From Skermania sp. ID1734 (lineage in GTDB: Bacteria > Actinomycetota > Actinomycetes > Mycobacteriales > Mycobacteriaceae), in contig NZ_VLIY01000001.1 of assembly GCF_007489285.1 (NCBI RefSeq), positions 124,001 to 188,000 on the forward strand: 64,000 bases of DNA, given 5' to 3'. Numbering within the stretch: the stretch's first letter is position 1; the number at the start of each line of letters is the position of its first letter. Position numbers and translations under genes: made by a program. Under the pieces are notes generated by a model, which was not told the origin of the DNA, made no database searches, and saw only the letters and a list, made by a program, of their open reading frames with translations. This document shows positions 46,546 to 57,678 of the stretch, one piece after another.

Positions 46546-47811
46546 ATGATCGAGCGCACCTCCGCAGCCGTCACCGCGCTGTTGACCGGTTTGTTAGTCG
46601 GCTACGTCCTCAACATCGCGTTACCGGACGACTCATCGAAAATTTTGCTGGAATCCGGCTGGCACGTCACCTACTTCGGCTTTCATGCCGGTGGCTGTGT
46701 CGCGCTGCTGGTCGCGGCTCTGACGGCAGTGTTGCTGGGACGAACGACCTCGTTGGTCGCGGTGCTGATGACCGCCGGAGCGGGTCTGGCACTGATCGCG
46801 GTGATGGCCGCAGCGGAGTTTGGACTCGCCGAGGTCTATCTCAACGGACTCGGTTGCGGCCTGGTGCTCGGCGGCGTGGTCGCGCTCCTGCGCGGCGAGC
46901 ACCATCGACTCTTACTCGTCGCGCTGATCACTGCTGGAATCGTTTTTATCTACCTTTTCGGCGACAACCTGCGCCGCACACTCAACAGCCGCCCGCGGCG
47001 GTACGCGGACTACGTGCCCGACGAGCCGTCGATATCGTGGGGCATCGTCGCTGCCGCGGTCCTGGTGGCTGGGGCGATCGGGTGTGTGATCGCGACCCGG
47101 GTGGAGCAGCCGCATCCGGCCCCCGACTCCGCCCCTGGTCGCACGATCGGGGCTGGGGCGCTACTGACGGCCGCCGGCTTGGCGACGTTGTTTGCGCTCA
47201 CCCAACTCGGTTGGACGATCGAACTGTGGCGAATCACGGTTGGCGTCACAGTGGTGGTTGTGCTGTTCGCCGCGTGGCTGCTGCCGGGTCGCACCGGTTG
47301 CGCGGTGCTTGCAAGTACCGCGATCGCGGCCGCGTCGGTGTGTGCGCAACGTTGGGAAATGGCGGCCGGTGCGCTGGTTCTCGCCGCGGTATTGACCGCG
47401 GTGGGAATTGCAATCGGCACGAAGTGGCCGCAGCCTGCCTTCGCCACGCTGTTGCTGGCCGTCGTTCCCATCGCCACCTCGTTCAGCGGCCACCCGGACT
47501 GGTCATCGGTTAGCGTCCTGTGGCTCGGTCCGGCAGCCGGGTTTGCGCTCGCCTCGTCGGTGCGCACCATCGATGCACCGGCCGCGATGAGTTGGCCCGT
47601 GGTGTTTGCGCTGCCCGTATTTGCTGGCGCGGTAGGACTTGGTCGCGACTTCGGCTGGACGGCCTACACGCCGCTCACCGACAGGTCGCTGCCCCCTGGA
47701 CTTCTCGAACCCGAAACCACCGCGGTGACTACCGCGCTGGCGATACTGGCCTGCGCGGTCGGCAACTATGTGCTCGAATCGCGGCGAAAAATACCGGAGC
47801 CGACACCATGA
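46546..47811 (+). CDS. polytopic membrane protein, function unknown
   Basis: A 421-residue protein with about 12 membrane helices and few soluble loops; the longest is near 140-165 ([20 protein letters not shown]). The pattern is like an MFS-type or channel-like protein, but no signature motif of a known family was recognised. ATG at 46546 follows a repeat region; the ribosome site (GTCAAGATCA) is weak. Its end overlaps the UdgB gene by four bases (ATGA). The pairing with a DNA-repair enzyme is probably only operon convenience. Confidence 0.75.
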   Translation: MIERTSAAVTALLTGLLVGYVLNIALPDDSSKILLESGWHVTYFGFHAGGCVALLVAALTAVLLGRTTSLVAVLMTAGAGLALIAVMAAAEFGLAEVYLNGLGCGLVLGGVVALLRGEHHRLLLVALITAGIVFIYLFGDNLRRTLNSRPRRYADYVPDEPSISWGIVAAAVLVAGAIGCVIATRVEQPHPAPDSAPGRTIGAGALLTAAGLATLFALTQLGWTIELWRITVGVTVVVVLFAAWLLPGRTGCAVLASTAIAAASVCAQRWEMAAGALVLAAVLTAVGIAIGTKWPQPAFATLLLAVVPIATSFSGHPDWSSVSVLWLGPAAGFALASSVRTIDAPAAMSWPVVFALPVFAGAVGLGRDFGWTAYTPLTDRSLPPGLLEPETTAVTTALAILACAVGNYVLESRRKIPEPTP

Positions 47812-48506
47812 TCACCTCCATTACCGAACTCGACTGCGCAGTCTCCGAATGCCGGGCCTGCCCTCGACTGGTTGCCTGGCGCGAGCAGGTCGCCCAGGAG
47901 AAGCGGGCCGCGTTTCGAGACGAAACCTATTGGGGACGGCCGGTTCCCGGCTTCGGCCCCGACGATGCGCGCATCCTCATCGTCGGCCTGGCGCCCGCCG
48001 CCCACGGCGGAAATCGCACGGGCCGAATGTTTACCGGCGACCGCAGTGGCGACGTACTCTATGCAGCCCTGTACGCCGTGGGCTTGGTGAACCAGCCGAC
48101 GGCAACCGACATCAACGACGGATTGCAGCTTTTCGACACCCGAATCACTGCTCCGGTCCATTGCGCGCCCCCGGCCAACAAGCCGACCACCGGTGAACGG
48201 GATAACTGTCGCCACTGGCTCGTCGACGAACTGAGGCTGATACAGCCGACGCTGCGGGCGATCGTGGTGTTGGGTGCCTTCGGCTGGCAAGCGCTGATGC
48301 CGGCGCTGACCGAGGCCGGATGGCAGGTTCCGCGACCACGACCGCGATTCGGCCACGGGGTACGCGTCGAACTCGAAGGGCCATCTCCGCTGTACCTGTT
48401 CGGCTGCTACCACGTGAGCCAACAGAACACGTTCACCGGCAAACTGACCCCGGCGATGATCGAGGATGTGCTTCGGGCAGCGAAGTCGGCCGCGGGCCTC
48501 GGTTAG
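47808..48506 (+). CDS. udgB: uracil-DNA glycosylase, type 5 (UdgB)
   Basis: A 232-residue DNA repair enzyme. [19 protein letters not shown] (about 61-79) is the family 5 motif A with its Ala/His in place of the usual Asp, and [14 protein letters not shown] holds motif B (HVSQ). [12 protein letters not shown] contains two of the four Fe-S cysteines. It removes uracil, hypoxanthine and related bases from DNA, as Rv1259 does. ATG at 47808 overlaps the membrane-protein stop. It is convergent with the small membrane protein at 48503. Confidence 0.93.
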   Translation: MITSITELDCAVSECRACPRLVAWREQVAQEKRAAFRDETYWGRPVPGFGPDDARILIVGLAPAAHGGNRTGRMFTGDRSGDVLYAALYAVGLVNQPTATDINDGLQLFDTRITAPVHCAPPANKPTTGERDNCRHWLVDELRLIQPTLRAIVVLGAFGWQALMPALTEAGWQVPRPRPRFGHGVRVELEGPSPLYLFGCYHVSQQNTFTGKLTPAMIEDVLRAAKSAAGLG

Positions 48507-48871
48507 TGCGGAGTGTGCCGCACCGCCAGCCAGTACAGCACGAGCCCGGCCGGCGCGACTCCGACGACCAACATGAGCAGCGTCTGCCACTGCGCCGGCA
48601 GCACCACATCGCCGCCCGGGCCCCGCATGATTGCGATGACGAATCCGACCAGCCATCCGACCACGGGTAGTGCAAGCAGACGCAGCTGCCGGGTGACATT
48701 GAGTGCCGTGAGAATCAGAACGACGTTCCACAAACCCGCCGCCAATGCAGTGATCGGAAACGGGACCGGCCCGAGGTAGAGCGGCAGAAACAGCACCTCG
48801 AGGATGAAGCTTACGAACCCGCTGAGGGTCAACAGGGCCAGCAGGACCCCGTCGACCGTGCGTCCGGTCAG
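48503..48871 (-). CDS. small membrane protein downstream of mshB (Rv1171-like)
   Basis: About 122 residues with four membrane helices ([76 protein letters not shown]). A similar small membrane protein follows mshB in mycobacteria. The start is not certain: the only near one is CTG at 48871, overlapping the stop of the 54-residue ORF upstream, which would give strong coupling. The same frame stays open to an ATG at 49051, but that would require out-of-frame translation of the 54-residue ORF. Confidence 0.65.
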   Translation of the reverse strand: MTGRTVDGVLLALLTLSGFVSFILEVLFLPLYLGPVPFPITALAAGLWNVVLILTALNVTRQLRLLALPVVGWLVGFVIAIMRGPGGDVVLPAQWQTLLMLVVGVAPAGLVLYWLAVRHTPH

Positions 48872-49032
48872 CCGACCGGCGGGTAGCCCAGCATCGTCAA
48901 CAACTGACTGTTCAGTTGAACGAATCCGTGCAGCACCGAGATGTAGAGGTCGTGCTGGTACTGGGCGCTCGGCCGGAGGCTGTCCACGAACGCCGCGATC
49001 GCGTTCTGTAGATCCCAGTTGTAATAGTCCAT
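48868..49032 (-). CDS. 54-residue aromatic peptide, function unknown
   Basis: A short frame with a strong ribosome site (ACGGAGGAAACACG before the ATG at 49032). The peptide starts MDYYNWDLQNAIAAFVDSLR and ends [11 protein letters not shown]. It is amphipathic, has no signal peptide, and is rich in Tyr and Gln. It stands between mshB and the small membrane protein, on the same strand, and its stop overlaps the latter. Corynebacterial porins PorA/PorH are peptides of this size with no signal sequence; similarity here is in type only. Not recognised. Confidence 0.7.
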   Translation of the reverse strand: MDYYNWDLQNAIAAFVDSLRPSAQYQHDLYISVLHGFVQLNSQLLTMLGYPPVG

Positions 49033-49063
49033 CGTGTTTCCTCCGTTGCATGGTCGCTACCGT

Positions 49064-49897
49064 CTAGCCGTCCAGTCCGGCGCACAGGTCTGTTTCCAGG
49101 TCTACGTAGTCGACAGCGCCCACCGTGCCGCGCACCAAAACGTAGTGCTCGGACGCCAGAATAGGCTGGTCGATTCCATTGGACAACGCAAATGAGTCAC
49201 CTTTGGACGAGACCACAACTTGAGTGGCATGGGCGCGGAGCGCAGCACGTTTGACGTCGAGGGTGTCGGTGATATCGATTGCTGTCGTGGCAGGTTCGCC
49301 GTCTGCTCCGGGCCACACCGCCCAGTAGTACTTCGGCACATTCCACGGTGAACCGGCGTCGGGGAATCGATCGGTGGCGGCGGCAACGACCGCCGTCTCG
49401 GTGATGCGGTGGACCCGAATGTGGTCGGGATGGCCATACCCGCCAGTCGGGTCATAGCCGACCACCACATGCGGGCGCAGTTGCCGAATCGCCGCTACCA
49501 ATGTCTCGACGAGCACGTCGATATCGGCATTCACGAACGCCCGCGGATTGGCGAGTGAGGGGGTATCGACCATGCCGGAATCGCGCCACCGGCCGGCGCC
49601 GCCGAGAAAACGTGGACCATCCACGCCGAGCGCCGACAGCGCCGAAGTGAGTTCGCCGATGCGGTATCCACCGAGCTGGTCGGCCTGATCGGCCGCCAGC
49701 AGCGCCCATTGCTCACCGATCACCTCGCCTTCTTCGCCCAGCGTGCAGGTCACGACGGCAACGTCAGCACCGGCGCGGACGTAGCGGGCAATGGTGCCGC
49801 CGGTGAGGATCGACTCGTCATCGGGGTGCGCGTGGACGAACAGCAGTCTCCGCTGCTGTGCCCCCTGGTCGCTCCGCAGGCTCCGCTCGGGCCTCAT
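49064..49897 (-). CDS. mshB: mycothiol pathway GlcNAc-inositol deacetylase MshB
   Basis: A 277-residue zinc enzyme. AHPDDE at 23-28 and [12 protein letters not shown] give the zinc ligands and catalytic Asp. It removes acetyl from GlcNAc-Ins in mycothiol synthesis. ATG at 49897 overlaps the lpqW stop (ATGA). The first ~15 residues ([15 protein letters not shown]) exceed the usual short N-terminus, and their DNA is like the GAGCG-rich repeat elsewhere in the window, so they may be repeat-derived. Confidence 0.93.
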   Translation of the reverse strand: MRPERSLRSDQGAQQRRLLFVHAHPDDESILTGGTIARYVRAGADVAVVTCTLGEEGEVIGEQWALLAADQADQLGGYRIGELTSALSALGVDGPRFLGGAGRWRDSGMVDTPSLANPRAFVNADIDVLVETLVAAIRQLRPHVVVGYDPTGGYGHPDHIRVHRITETAVVAAATDRFPDAGSPWNVPKYYWAVWPGADGEPATTAIDITDTLDVKRAALRAHATQVVVSSKGDSFALSNGIDQPILASEHYVLVRGTVGAVDYVDLETDLCAGLDG

Positions 49898-51699
49898 TGC
49901 TGGACCCGGCTCCAGTCGCTGGCACCGCTGAAGACACCGACCTGAATCGGGCCGTCCAACGACACTCCAGACACTCCCGGACCCGCAGCGACCACCGTTG
50001 TGTCCTGCGCGATCGGGAGCGTCGCGGCAAGCTGCCACAGCCTCGGCTCCGCCTCCGCGATCACCGAAGACACGTCTGCCGTCCCGTGCAGCGCGGCGTC
50101 GATCGACGGCTGCAGCGACGGGTCACAGAGACCCGACAAGTTGCTGTCCGGCTGCCTGGCCGGTTGGGCGGCGGCGCTCGAGGCCGGGGTGGCGCTCGCT
50201 GTCGGCGTCACCGAGGTCACCGGTGTGGAAGGTGGAGCGGCCGGCGCGGGACATCCGAAACGCGAGGCCAGCGCGGTCGCGGGGTCGGTACCAGCGCGCA
50301 CCCAACCGACAATCGCATCCACGTCGCCTTTGAGCAGGTCATCACCATAGAGGTCTTCGGGCGGGCGGGGCACCACGGAGGCATCGATGCCAGCACCGCG
50401 CCACTGGTCGGCGACGGTGTCGGCGACGGCCAACGCCTCGTCGTCGTCCTGCACCACGCCGATCCGCAGGGAGAGCGGCTTGCCGTTCTTCGCGATCTGC
50501 GCCACCGGGTGCGCTGTCGTTGTGCTGCCCGGCGGCGTCGGCGGTTCGGGTGCCGCTTCGTAGCCAGCGTCGGCGAGCGTCGCCAGTGCCTGTTGTCTGG
50601 TTGGGCGCGCTGGCGCTGTTGCGACATAGCCGGGATCCGACGGCGACAAAACCTGCGCCCGGGCCGGAGCGACATTGGTGGAATTGCCAGCAGCGATGAT
50701 TGCCAGCAGATCCGGGTCGAGCAGGCCCAACACGCCGGTGCGCACCTTCTGGTCGGTGAAGACGCCGCCGCGGCCGTTCAGCGTCAGCTCCAGCAGCCTC
50801 GGCTGAGCCGCCGTCCCGACGCGCACGCCGGGGATCGCGGCCAACTGGGCCTTCGTGGAGTCGCCGCCGTGCACGGTCGCGACTTGAGCATCATCGGACC
50901 GCATCGAGTCCGCCAGTTGCGCCGGCGACCCGCCGCGCTGCATCCGAATCTGATCCGGCTTGGCAGCAACGCCCCAGAACCGGTCATTACGTTCGAGCAG
51001 AATCTCGTCCCGATCACGGTCGACCGTCTTGATATGGAATTGCGCGCCGGACACCGGAATGTTCTGTGCAAGTCCGCGCTCGAACCCACCCGGCGAATCC
51101 TTGATCAGGTGTGACGGCAGCAGGTCGGTGAACAACTCGCGCCACGCCGGATAGGGACCGTTCATTGTCACGACCACAGTCTTGCCGCCACCAGCGGAGG
51201 TCACGTTTGTGATCTGCTGGTACCCGGCCGCATCGACCACGCCCGGCTGACTGATCATCTGCTGCCACAGGTAGACGAAGTCCTCGGCGGCGATCGGCGC
51301 GCCGTCGGACCACTGGGCGTCGTCGCGCAGCTGGTAGGTGATGGTGAACGGATCCTGTGACGTCACGTTCGCCGAGACGAGCACAGACGGATCCGGCACC
51401 CAATCCGTGCCGCCGGCGCGCGTCGGACTCGGAACCGGCCGAAACGGGCTGGGCAGCACCAATGCGCTGACGGCGGCGTTGGTCGGGGACTGATCGGAAA
51501 GCAAATGCGGGTTGAAACCCACCCCGATGTTGTCGATGGCCACCACGACGGTGTTGCGGGTCGGCTGCGCCGGCGTGGTTTTGGGACTGTTCGTGCTCTC
51601 GATCGGCGGCGGCGGGTTCGCGGCGCACGCCGAAAGCAACAGCGCGATCGCGGTAAGACCCGCGCCTAAGGCGGGACCGAGGCCGCGCTGCGTCCGCAC
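49894..51699 (-). CDS. lpqW: lipoprotein LpqW, PIM/LAM branch-point regulator
   Basis: A 601-residue SBP_bac_5-like lipoprotein. GTG at 51699 follows AGGAGG; the signal ends in the lipobox LLSAC with Cys25 as the lipid site. Then comes the periplasmic-binding fold ([20 protein letters not shown] and [17 protein letters not shown]). In mycobacteria LpqW, though like a peptide-binding protein, controls flow of mannose into PIMs versus lipoarabinomannan and affects PimE. pimE is nearby at 54.8-56.1 kb. mshB is translated with it. Confidence 0.92.
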   Translation of the reverse strand: MRTQRGLGPALGAGLTAIALLLSACAANPPPPIESTNSPKTTPAQPTRNTVVVAIDNIGVGFNPHLLSDQSPTNAAVSALVLPSPFRPVPSPTRAGGTDWVPDPSVLVSANVTSQDPFTITYQLRDDAQWSDGAPIAAEDFVYLWQQMISQPGVVDAAGYQQITNVTSAGGGKTVVVTMNGPYPAWRELFTDLLPSHLIKDSPGGFERGLAQNIPVSGAQFHIKTVDRDRDEILLERNDRFWGVAAKPDQIRMQRGGSPAQLADSMRSDDAQVATVHGGDSTKAQLAAIPGVRVGTAAQPRLLELTLNGRGGVFTDQKVRTGVLGLLDPDLLAIIAAGNSTNVAPARAQVLSPSDPGYVATAPARPTRQQALATLADAGYEAAPEPPTPPGSTTTAHPVAQIAKNGKPLSLRIGVVQDDDEALAVADTVADQWRGAGIDASVVPRPPEDLYGDDLLKGDVDAIVGWVRAGTDPATALASRFGCPAPAAPPSTPVTSVTPTASATPASSAAAQPARQPDSNLSGLCDPSLQPSIDAALHGTADVSSVIAEAEPRLWQLAATLPIAQDTTVVAAGPGVSGVSLDGPIQVGVFSGASDWSRVQQ

Positions 51700-51761
51700 A
51701 CAGACCTCCTGTTGTACCCGGCGTTTCGTCACGCGCACTCTAGCGCGCCACGCTCGCACAC

Positions 51762-53657
<1,896 letters not shown>

Positions 53658-53950
53658 GATCTTTACTCCTGGCTGTGCGGATCGGGGCGCGCAAGCGCGA
53701 CGCAGTGGCGTGTTGCCGCGCGCCGAGGCGCGCAGCAGTGGCATATCGCTGCGCGCAGGGCGTGTAGCGGCACAGCTGAAACCACGCAGCCATCCGGAAT
53801 GCGTGGTGTTCGACTCCGAGAGCATACCGCCGCTGCAGTTGTGAGCTGGCCAGCCGTTGCGGCTTGTTGATCGTCTTCACCAGCGACTGATTTTCCGCTG
53901 ACGCAAATGCGGGTACGTTGACGTCTGCTGAGGTCGATAGGAGCGCACGG

Positions 53951-54127
53951 GTGGGCAAGGTCAAGGCCAAGAAGGTCGCACGCCTGAAGCCGAAGAAGAA
54001 GTGCTGCCGCAGCAAGAAGCGGTGCCTGAAATGCCCGGTCGTCATCATGCGGATGAAAAAGTGCGAGCGCGAGGGCCTCACTGGCAAGGACCTCAAGAAG
54101 GCGTTGAAAAAGGCGCGTGCGGCGTAG
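53951..54127 (+). CDS. AURKAIP1/COX24-type tiny basic protein
   Basis: A 58-residue, Lys-rich protein starting with GTG at 53951: VGKVKAKKVARLKPKKKCC, then KKRCLKCPVVIMRMKKCERE. It has the KKxxRKK-type AURKAIP1/COX24 pattern and Cys pairs that may bind zinc. In other systems this domain is part of small ribosomal proteins, so a ribosome-associated role is likely. It is divergent from typA, another ribosome factor. It ends two bases before the convergent mutT gene. Confidence 0.85.
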   Translation: MGKVKAKKVARLKPKKKCCRSKKRCLKCPVVIMRMKKCEREGLTGKDLKKALKKARAA

Positions 54128-54128
54128 C

Positions 54129-54524
54129 TCAGCACGGCCGCTCGAGCGTCAGCAGCGCAGTCAACTCCGGCAGCCACGCCCGGTCGTTCGGGACCAGCTC
54201 GATCTCCTGCAGCTCCGCGGCGTCCACCCACCGCAGGGCCGCATGCTCGACCGGCGTCGGAGTTCCCGCGACCAAGCGCGCCTGATACGCCCGCAGCACC
54301 AGCGCGCCGGAGAGCACGATGTCCACTCCAATGCGCGAGCCTGCCTCGGTGTCGATCAACAATTCCTCGCGCAGTTCCCGCTCCAACGCGGCGGCCGGCG
54401 ATTCGCCGTCCTCCACCTTGCCGCCCGGCAGTTCCCACAAGCCCGCTAGGTGCGCCGGCCGACGACGTTGCGCGAGCAGCAACCGGCCGTGCTGCACGAG
54501 CGCGGCCGCGACCACTTCACGCAT
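54129..54524 (-). CDS. mutT2: NUDIX hydrolase, MutT2-like
   Basis: A ~131-residue NUDIX enzyme. The box GKVEDGESPAAALERELREE (about 35-54) matches Gx5Ex7REUxEExGU. VVAAALVQHGRLLLAQRRRP opens the fold. It is like mycobacterial MutT2 (Rv1160), which hydrolyses 8-oxo- or methyl-dCTP. Start may be ATG 54524 or ATG 54548, eight codons upstream; the former starts at the usual family point. It is divergent from the pterin dehydratase by under 50 bases. Confidence 0.88.
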   Translation of the reverse strand: MREVVAAALVQHGRLLLAQRRRPAHLAGLWELPGGKVEDGESPAAALERELREELLIDTEAGSRIGVDIVLSGALVLRAYQARLVAGTPTPVEHAALRWVDAAELQEIELVPNDRAWLPELTALLTLERPC

Positions 54525-54570
54525 CGGCAACCGCCGACGCGACGCCATAAAAGTGGCACCATCGGTTGGT

Positions 54571-54870
54571 ATGGCTGAGTTGCTGTCCCAAGACCGCATT
54601 GACGAGGCGCTGAAGCAATTGCCCGACTGGCAGCAGGAAGAGGTCGACGGGCAGTCGACGATCGTCCGGACTGTCAAAGCGCAATCGTTTCCGTCCGGGA
54701 TCGACCTGGTGACCAAGGTGGCCGCGGAGGCCGAGGCCGCCAATCACCACCCGGACATCGACATTCGGTGGCGCAATGTGACGTTCCGGCTGTCCACGCA
54801 TTCCGAAGGCGGCCTTACCGAACTGGATCTATCGCTAGCGCGGGCGATTGATCGGCTGGCTCAGCAGTGA
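54571..54870 (+). CDS. phhB: pterin-4a-carbinolamine dehydratase
   Basis: A 99-residue protein of the PCD/DCoH family: LPDWQQEEVDGQSTIVRTVK, then EAEAANHHPDIDIRWRNVTF with the conserved HHPD-type motif, and the LTELDLSLARAIDRLA end. It dehydrates 4a-hydroxytetrahydropterin; a partner aromatic hydroxylase is not seen here. ATG at 54571. The 3' 56 bases overlap the convergent pimE. The same pair (Rv1159A-pimE) is found in M. tuberculosis. Confidence 0.93.
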   Translation: MAELLSQDRIDEALKQLPDWQQEEVDGQSTIVRTVKAQSFPSGIDLVTKVAAEAEAANHHPDIDIRWRNVTFRLSTHSEGGLTELDLSLARAIDRLAQQ

Positions 54871-56056
54871 CCGCTCGCCCGGCATAGCTGACCCAGACGA
54901 AGAACAACACCACGCCCACCATATCGACCGCGCCGAGCCACGCGAGGACGCCCGGGCGTGAGATTGGCCATTGATCCTGTTGGAAGAACGCCAAGATCCA
55001 GGGCACGCCGACCAGGGTGTCGATTGCCCAGTACGCGGTGACGAGCTTGGTGCCGGCGAGCTGCCGGTATGGGCCGTGCACCAGCCAGATCAGCATCGGC
55101 ACCACCCACACCCAGTGGTGCGACCACGAGATCGGCGAGGCCATCAGCCCGAACAACGAGACGACGAGCAACGTGCCAAGCCGATCGTCGGGGGCAAGTG
55201 AGCGCCAGGCCACAAAAGCCAACGCCGCCGTGACCGCGACTGCGCCGACCCACAGAGCTCCGGAACCGACGTCATGTCCGGCGATTCGACTCAGGGCGCC
55301 GCGCAGCGATTGGTTCCACACCGAGCCGACCGGACCGATCCGGCTGGCGTCACCAAGCAGATGTCCGAAGTACTGGCGGGCCTGATCGCCGATCACGAGG
55401 TAGCTCAGCGCCACCGTGGCACCGAAGGCCACCGCGGACATCGCCGTCGCCGCCCACCGCCGACGCGCAACGAAATACAGGCCGGCCACGGCCGGAGTGA
55501 GTTTGATTCCCGCGACGAAGCCGACGAGCAGACCGGACCACCACCATTTACTGCTGCGCGCAGCGACCAGCACGGCCAGTACCAGAAAAACGTTGACTTG
55601 GCCGTAGTCGAGCGTGGTGCGCACCGGCTCGGTCCACAGTCCGACGGCAGTCCAGACCATCGCCATGTGCCGCCAGCCCGGCTCGGCCGCCCGCTCACCG
55701 AGCAGCAGGTCGAAGGTGATCCGGACGATCGCGTAGAGCGCCGCCATGGTGAGCAGTTGCCACACGACGCCGACGAACCCGAACGGCAGGTAGTGCAGTG
55801 GAAAGAAGACCAGCGCGGCGAACGGCGGATAGGTGAACGGCAGCGGAAAGTCCGGGGTCAGCGCCGAATACGTGAACTCATAGAGTCCGCCACGCACCAA
55901 CGCCGCCGAACCATCGACGTAGACGCGCAGGTCAACGAAGTTGCGCCCATTCGGGAGGAAGAACACCCAGAGCAGCCGGGCAGCGACGGAGACGACGAGC
56001 AACGCGGGCGCCGCGCGCCGCAGCCGCGCCGAAGCGGCCCGAGCTCCCGTCATCAC
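54815..56056 (-). CDS. pimE: polyprenol-phosphate mannosyltransferase PimE
   Basis: A 413-residue GT-C (GT87) protein with about 10 membrane helices. The first periplasmic loop has NFVDLRVYVDGSAALVRGG, where an Asp (D42 or D48) is the probable catalytic base, then DFPLPFTYPPFAALVFF, a DxD-like region and SHHWVWVVPMLIWL. PimE adds mannose from polyprenyl-phosphomannose to Ac1PIM4, forming PIM5 and then PIM6. It is on the outer face of the membrane. The gene overlaps the pterin dehydratase at its 3' end. lpqW in the same window is its regulator in mycobacteria. Confidence 0.92.
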   Translation of the reverse strand: MMTGARAASARLRRAAPALLVVSVAARLLWVFFLPNGRNFVDLRVYVDGSAALVRGGLYEFTYSALTPDFPLPFTYPPFAALVFFPLHYLPFGFVGVVWQLLTMAALYAIVRITFDLLLGERAAEPGWRHMAMVWTAVGLWTEPVRTTLDYGQVNVFLVLAVLVAARSSKWWWSGLLVGFVAGIKLTPAVAGLYFVARRRWAATAMSAVAFGATVALSYLVIGDQARQYFGHLLGDASRIGPVGSVWNQSLRGALSRIAGHDVGSGALWVGAVAVTAALAFVAWRSLAPDDRLGTLLVVSLFGLMASPISWSHHWVWVVPMLIWLVHGPYRQLAGTKLVTAYWAIDTLVGVPWILAFFQQDQWPISRPGVLAWLGAVDMVGVVLFFVWVSYAGRAVTAEPADQSPALAIDPVR

Positions 56057-56387
56057 CGGTCCTCGTCTCTAGTCGGGGTGGACCCGAGATGGTCGAGCAA
56101 GAGCCTATCGGTCTCGGCGGCGAGTCAAGACGCGCTCTTGTGGAGTGCGAAGCTGGGCGTTACGGGAAGCGGCATAACAGTTGCATCAATATTCTCATTA
56201 GTCACATCGGTCACACGCTACAGTCACCTTGGCGGTCCGGCTGTACACGCCAGTGACGCTTTCCCTAGAGTGGGTCGGCGTATCTGGCAGCAAGTCCGAG
56301 CAGGCGACGATCGCGCACTCGGTGGGTCACACGAGAAGGATCACGCGAGTAAGGATGAGGAACGTGCGAGGTCTGGGAAGAACGCAC
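56057..56387. other. intergenic region pimE / secreted protein
   Basis: These 331 bases separate divergent genes. No coding sequence or repeat was recognised. The part at about 56170-56225 is distinctly AT-richer than its neighbours (GTTGCATCAATATTCTCATT) and is the likely promoter zone. Confidence 0.5.
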
Positions 56388-57152
56388 ATGGGGCGCAAAT
56401 CGCTTGTGGCGGTTGCTGTTGCAGCGGGGATGCTGCTCGCCGGTCCGGTCGCCGTCGCCGATCCGGCGCCTGCCGCCGCCCCCGCGATCCCGCCGATTCC
56501 CAAGGGCGTCCCGATCGATGCCATCGCGTCGCTCGCACCAGCGATCATCGGTGCCGCCGCTGGTCCGGCCGACGTCGACCAAGGGTCTGCACCGCAGACG
56601 GCGATCCTCGCCCAGGCCAAACAACTGCTCGATTCGTCGAATCTGCCGCCCGAGATCAAGAACACCCTCGGCGCCGTCATCACCTTCCTCGATGGCAGCG
56701 GCGGCGGTGGCCCGAACATTCCGAAGAATGGCCCGGCCATCTCGCAGTTCCTCTACCCCACCATCGGTAGGCAGTGCATTTCGGACACCGCAGACTCGGT
56801 CGGCACCGCACTAGCAGTACCTGGACCGGCCAAGCTGCCCCCGCCCGGACCGGCAGCCGGTCAGGTCGGCTTCGTCTTCACCGCTCTCGGCACCAAGGTG
56901 CCCAGCGCCGTCCAGCCGCAACCGATGACGGTCACCTGGCTCAACCTGGACAACCGCAAGACCGCCACGCAAAACCTGACCGATGCGGCAAACATCAACC
57001 ACCCCAACGGACCGTCGACGCTGTCGGCCATTGCGGACACCGGCTCGGGTCGGGTGTTAGCCGTGGTGTCGGGTTCGCTGACCACGGGCGCCGCCGGACA
57101 GGAACGGACCTGCAGTTTCCTGCCCACGATCGGCATGGTCACCGTCCCCTGA
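56388..57152 (+). CDS. secreted Ala/Pro-rich protein (Rv1157c-like)
   Basis: A 254-residue exported protein. A signal peptide (1-26; MGRKSLVAVAVAAGMLLAGP... ADPAP) is followed by an Ala/Pro segment, a conserved part with QFLYPTIGRQCISDTADSVG and a beta-rich end VTWLNLDNRKTATQN. Two cysteines may form a disulphide. ATG 56388 has GGGAAG nine bases away; ATG 56355 is an alternative. Homologues occur next to pimE in mycobacteria. The function is not known; a wall or surface role is inferred. Confidence 0.8.
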   Translation: MGRKSLVAVAVAAGMLLAGPVAVADPAPAAAPAIPPIPKGVPIDAIASLAPAIIGAAAGPADVDQGSAPQTAILAQAKQLLDSSNLPPEIKNTLGAVITFLDGSGGGGPNIPKNGPAISQFLYPTIGRQCISDTADSVGTALAVPGPAKLPPPGPAAGQVGFVFTALGTKVPSAVQPQPMTVTWLNLDNRKTATQNLTDAANINHPNGPSTLSAIADTGSGRVLAVVSGSLTTGAAGQERTCSFLPTIGMVTVP

Positions 57153-57206
57153 GGTGATCTCGGCGCGCGCATTCCGTTGACTCAGCCGATGTGGTAGACC
57201 GTCACA

Positions 57207-57542
57207 ATGGTCGGCACATCACAAAAGCGATCGTTGCGGTCACGAAACTCGATCCTGTCGATCGGGTCGGAAGGCTCGATTCTGTCGATCGGCTCGGCCT
57301 ATTCGGTGCTCTCCATTGGCAGCGTCGGCTCAGTGCTGTCGGTGGGTTCCGTGGGATCGTTCGGGTCGGCGCTGTCCTCGGCATCGTTCGCCAGTCTGGG
57401 ATCGGCGTTTTCGGGACTCTCCCAGTGGTCGCTGCTCAGCTGGAAAGGCAACCGGGCGCTGCCCGAACCGCGCCCGCGTCTCTACGTGGTGCAGGACAGT
57501 GAAGACATGGAAAGCGGTTCCGTCTACCACGTACAGACGTGA
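57207..57542 (+). CDS. Ser/Gly/Leu repeat protein, function unknown
   Basis: A 111-residue protein. After MVGTSQKRSLRSRNS come about seven units of a 9-11 residue motif (S-I-L-S-I-G-S-x-G-S), then QWSLLSWKGN and a polar C-terminus with DSEDMESGS. Small residues on regular positions with Ile/Leu/Val between suggest a packed beta-solenoid or a tight helical bundle in a membrane. There is no signal peptide. The ribosome site is weak. The repeat is not a PE/PPE motif. Not recognised beyond this. Confidence 0.6.
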   Translation: MVGTSQKRSLRSRNSILSIGSEGSILSIGSAYSVLSIGSVGSVLSVGSVGSFGSALSSASFASLGSAFSGLSQWSLLSWKGNRALPEPRPRLYVVQDSEDMESGSVYHVQT

Positions 57543-57558
57543 GGGCTGCGCGCAACGA

Positions 57559-57630
57559 TCAACTGTTCGCGCTCGTGTTGAACGCCTGGTAGGCCCAGCC
57601 TGCGACGGCGTAAAAGAGATTCACGAGCAT
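57559..57630 (-). CDS. 23-residue hydrophobic peptide, possible ORF
   Basis: A short frame MLVNLFYAVAGWAYQAFNTS plus three residues. It has an AAAGGGAACAG stretch upstream as a weak ribosome site. It lies between the DUF1906 gene upstream and the convergent Ser/Gly repeat gene. Its composition (Trp, Tyr, Phe on a hydrophobic background, no charge) is like the peptide at 14172. The length makes chance occurrence quite possible. Confidence 0.3.
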   Translation of the reverse strand: MLVNLFYAVAGWAYQAFNTSANS

Positions 57631-57678
57631 GTCCACGGTGAGCTGTTCCCTTTCTGCGATGGTCGGTCAGCCGAACGA

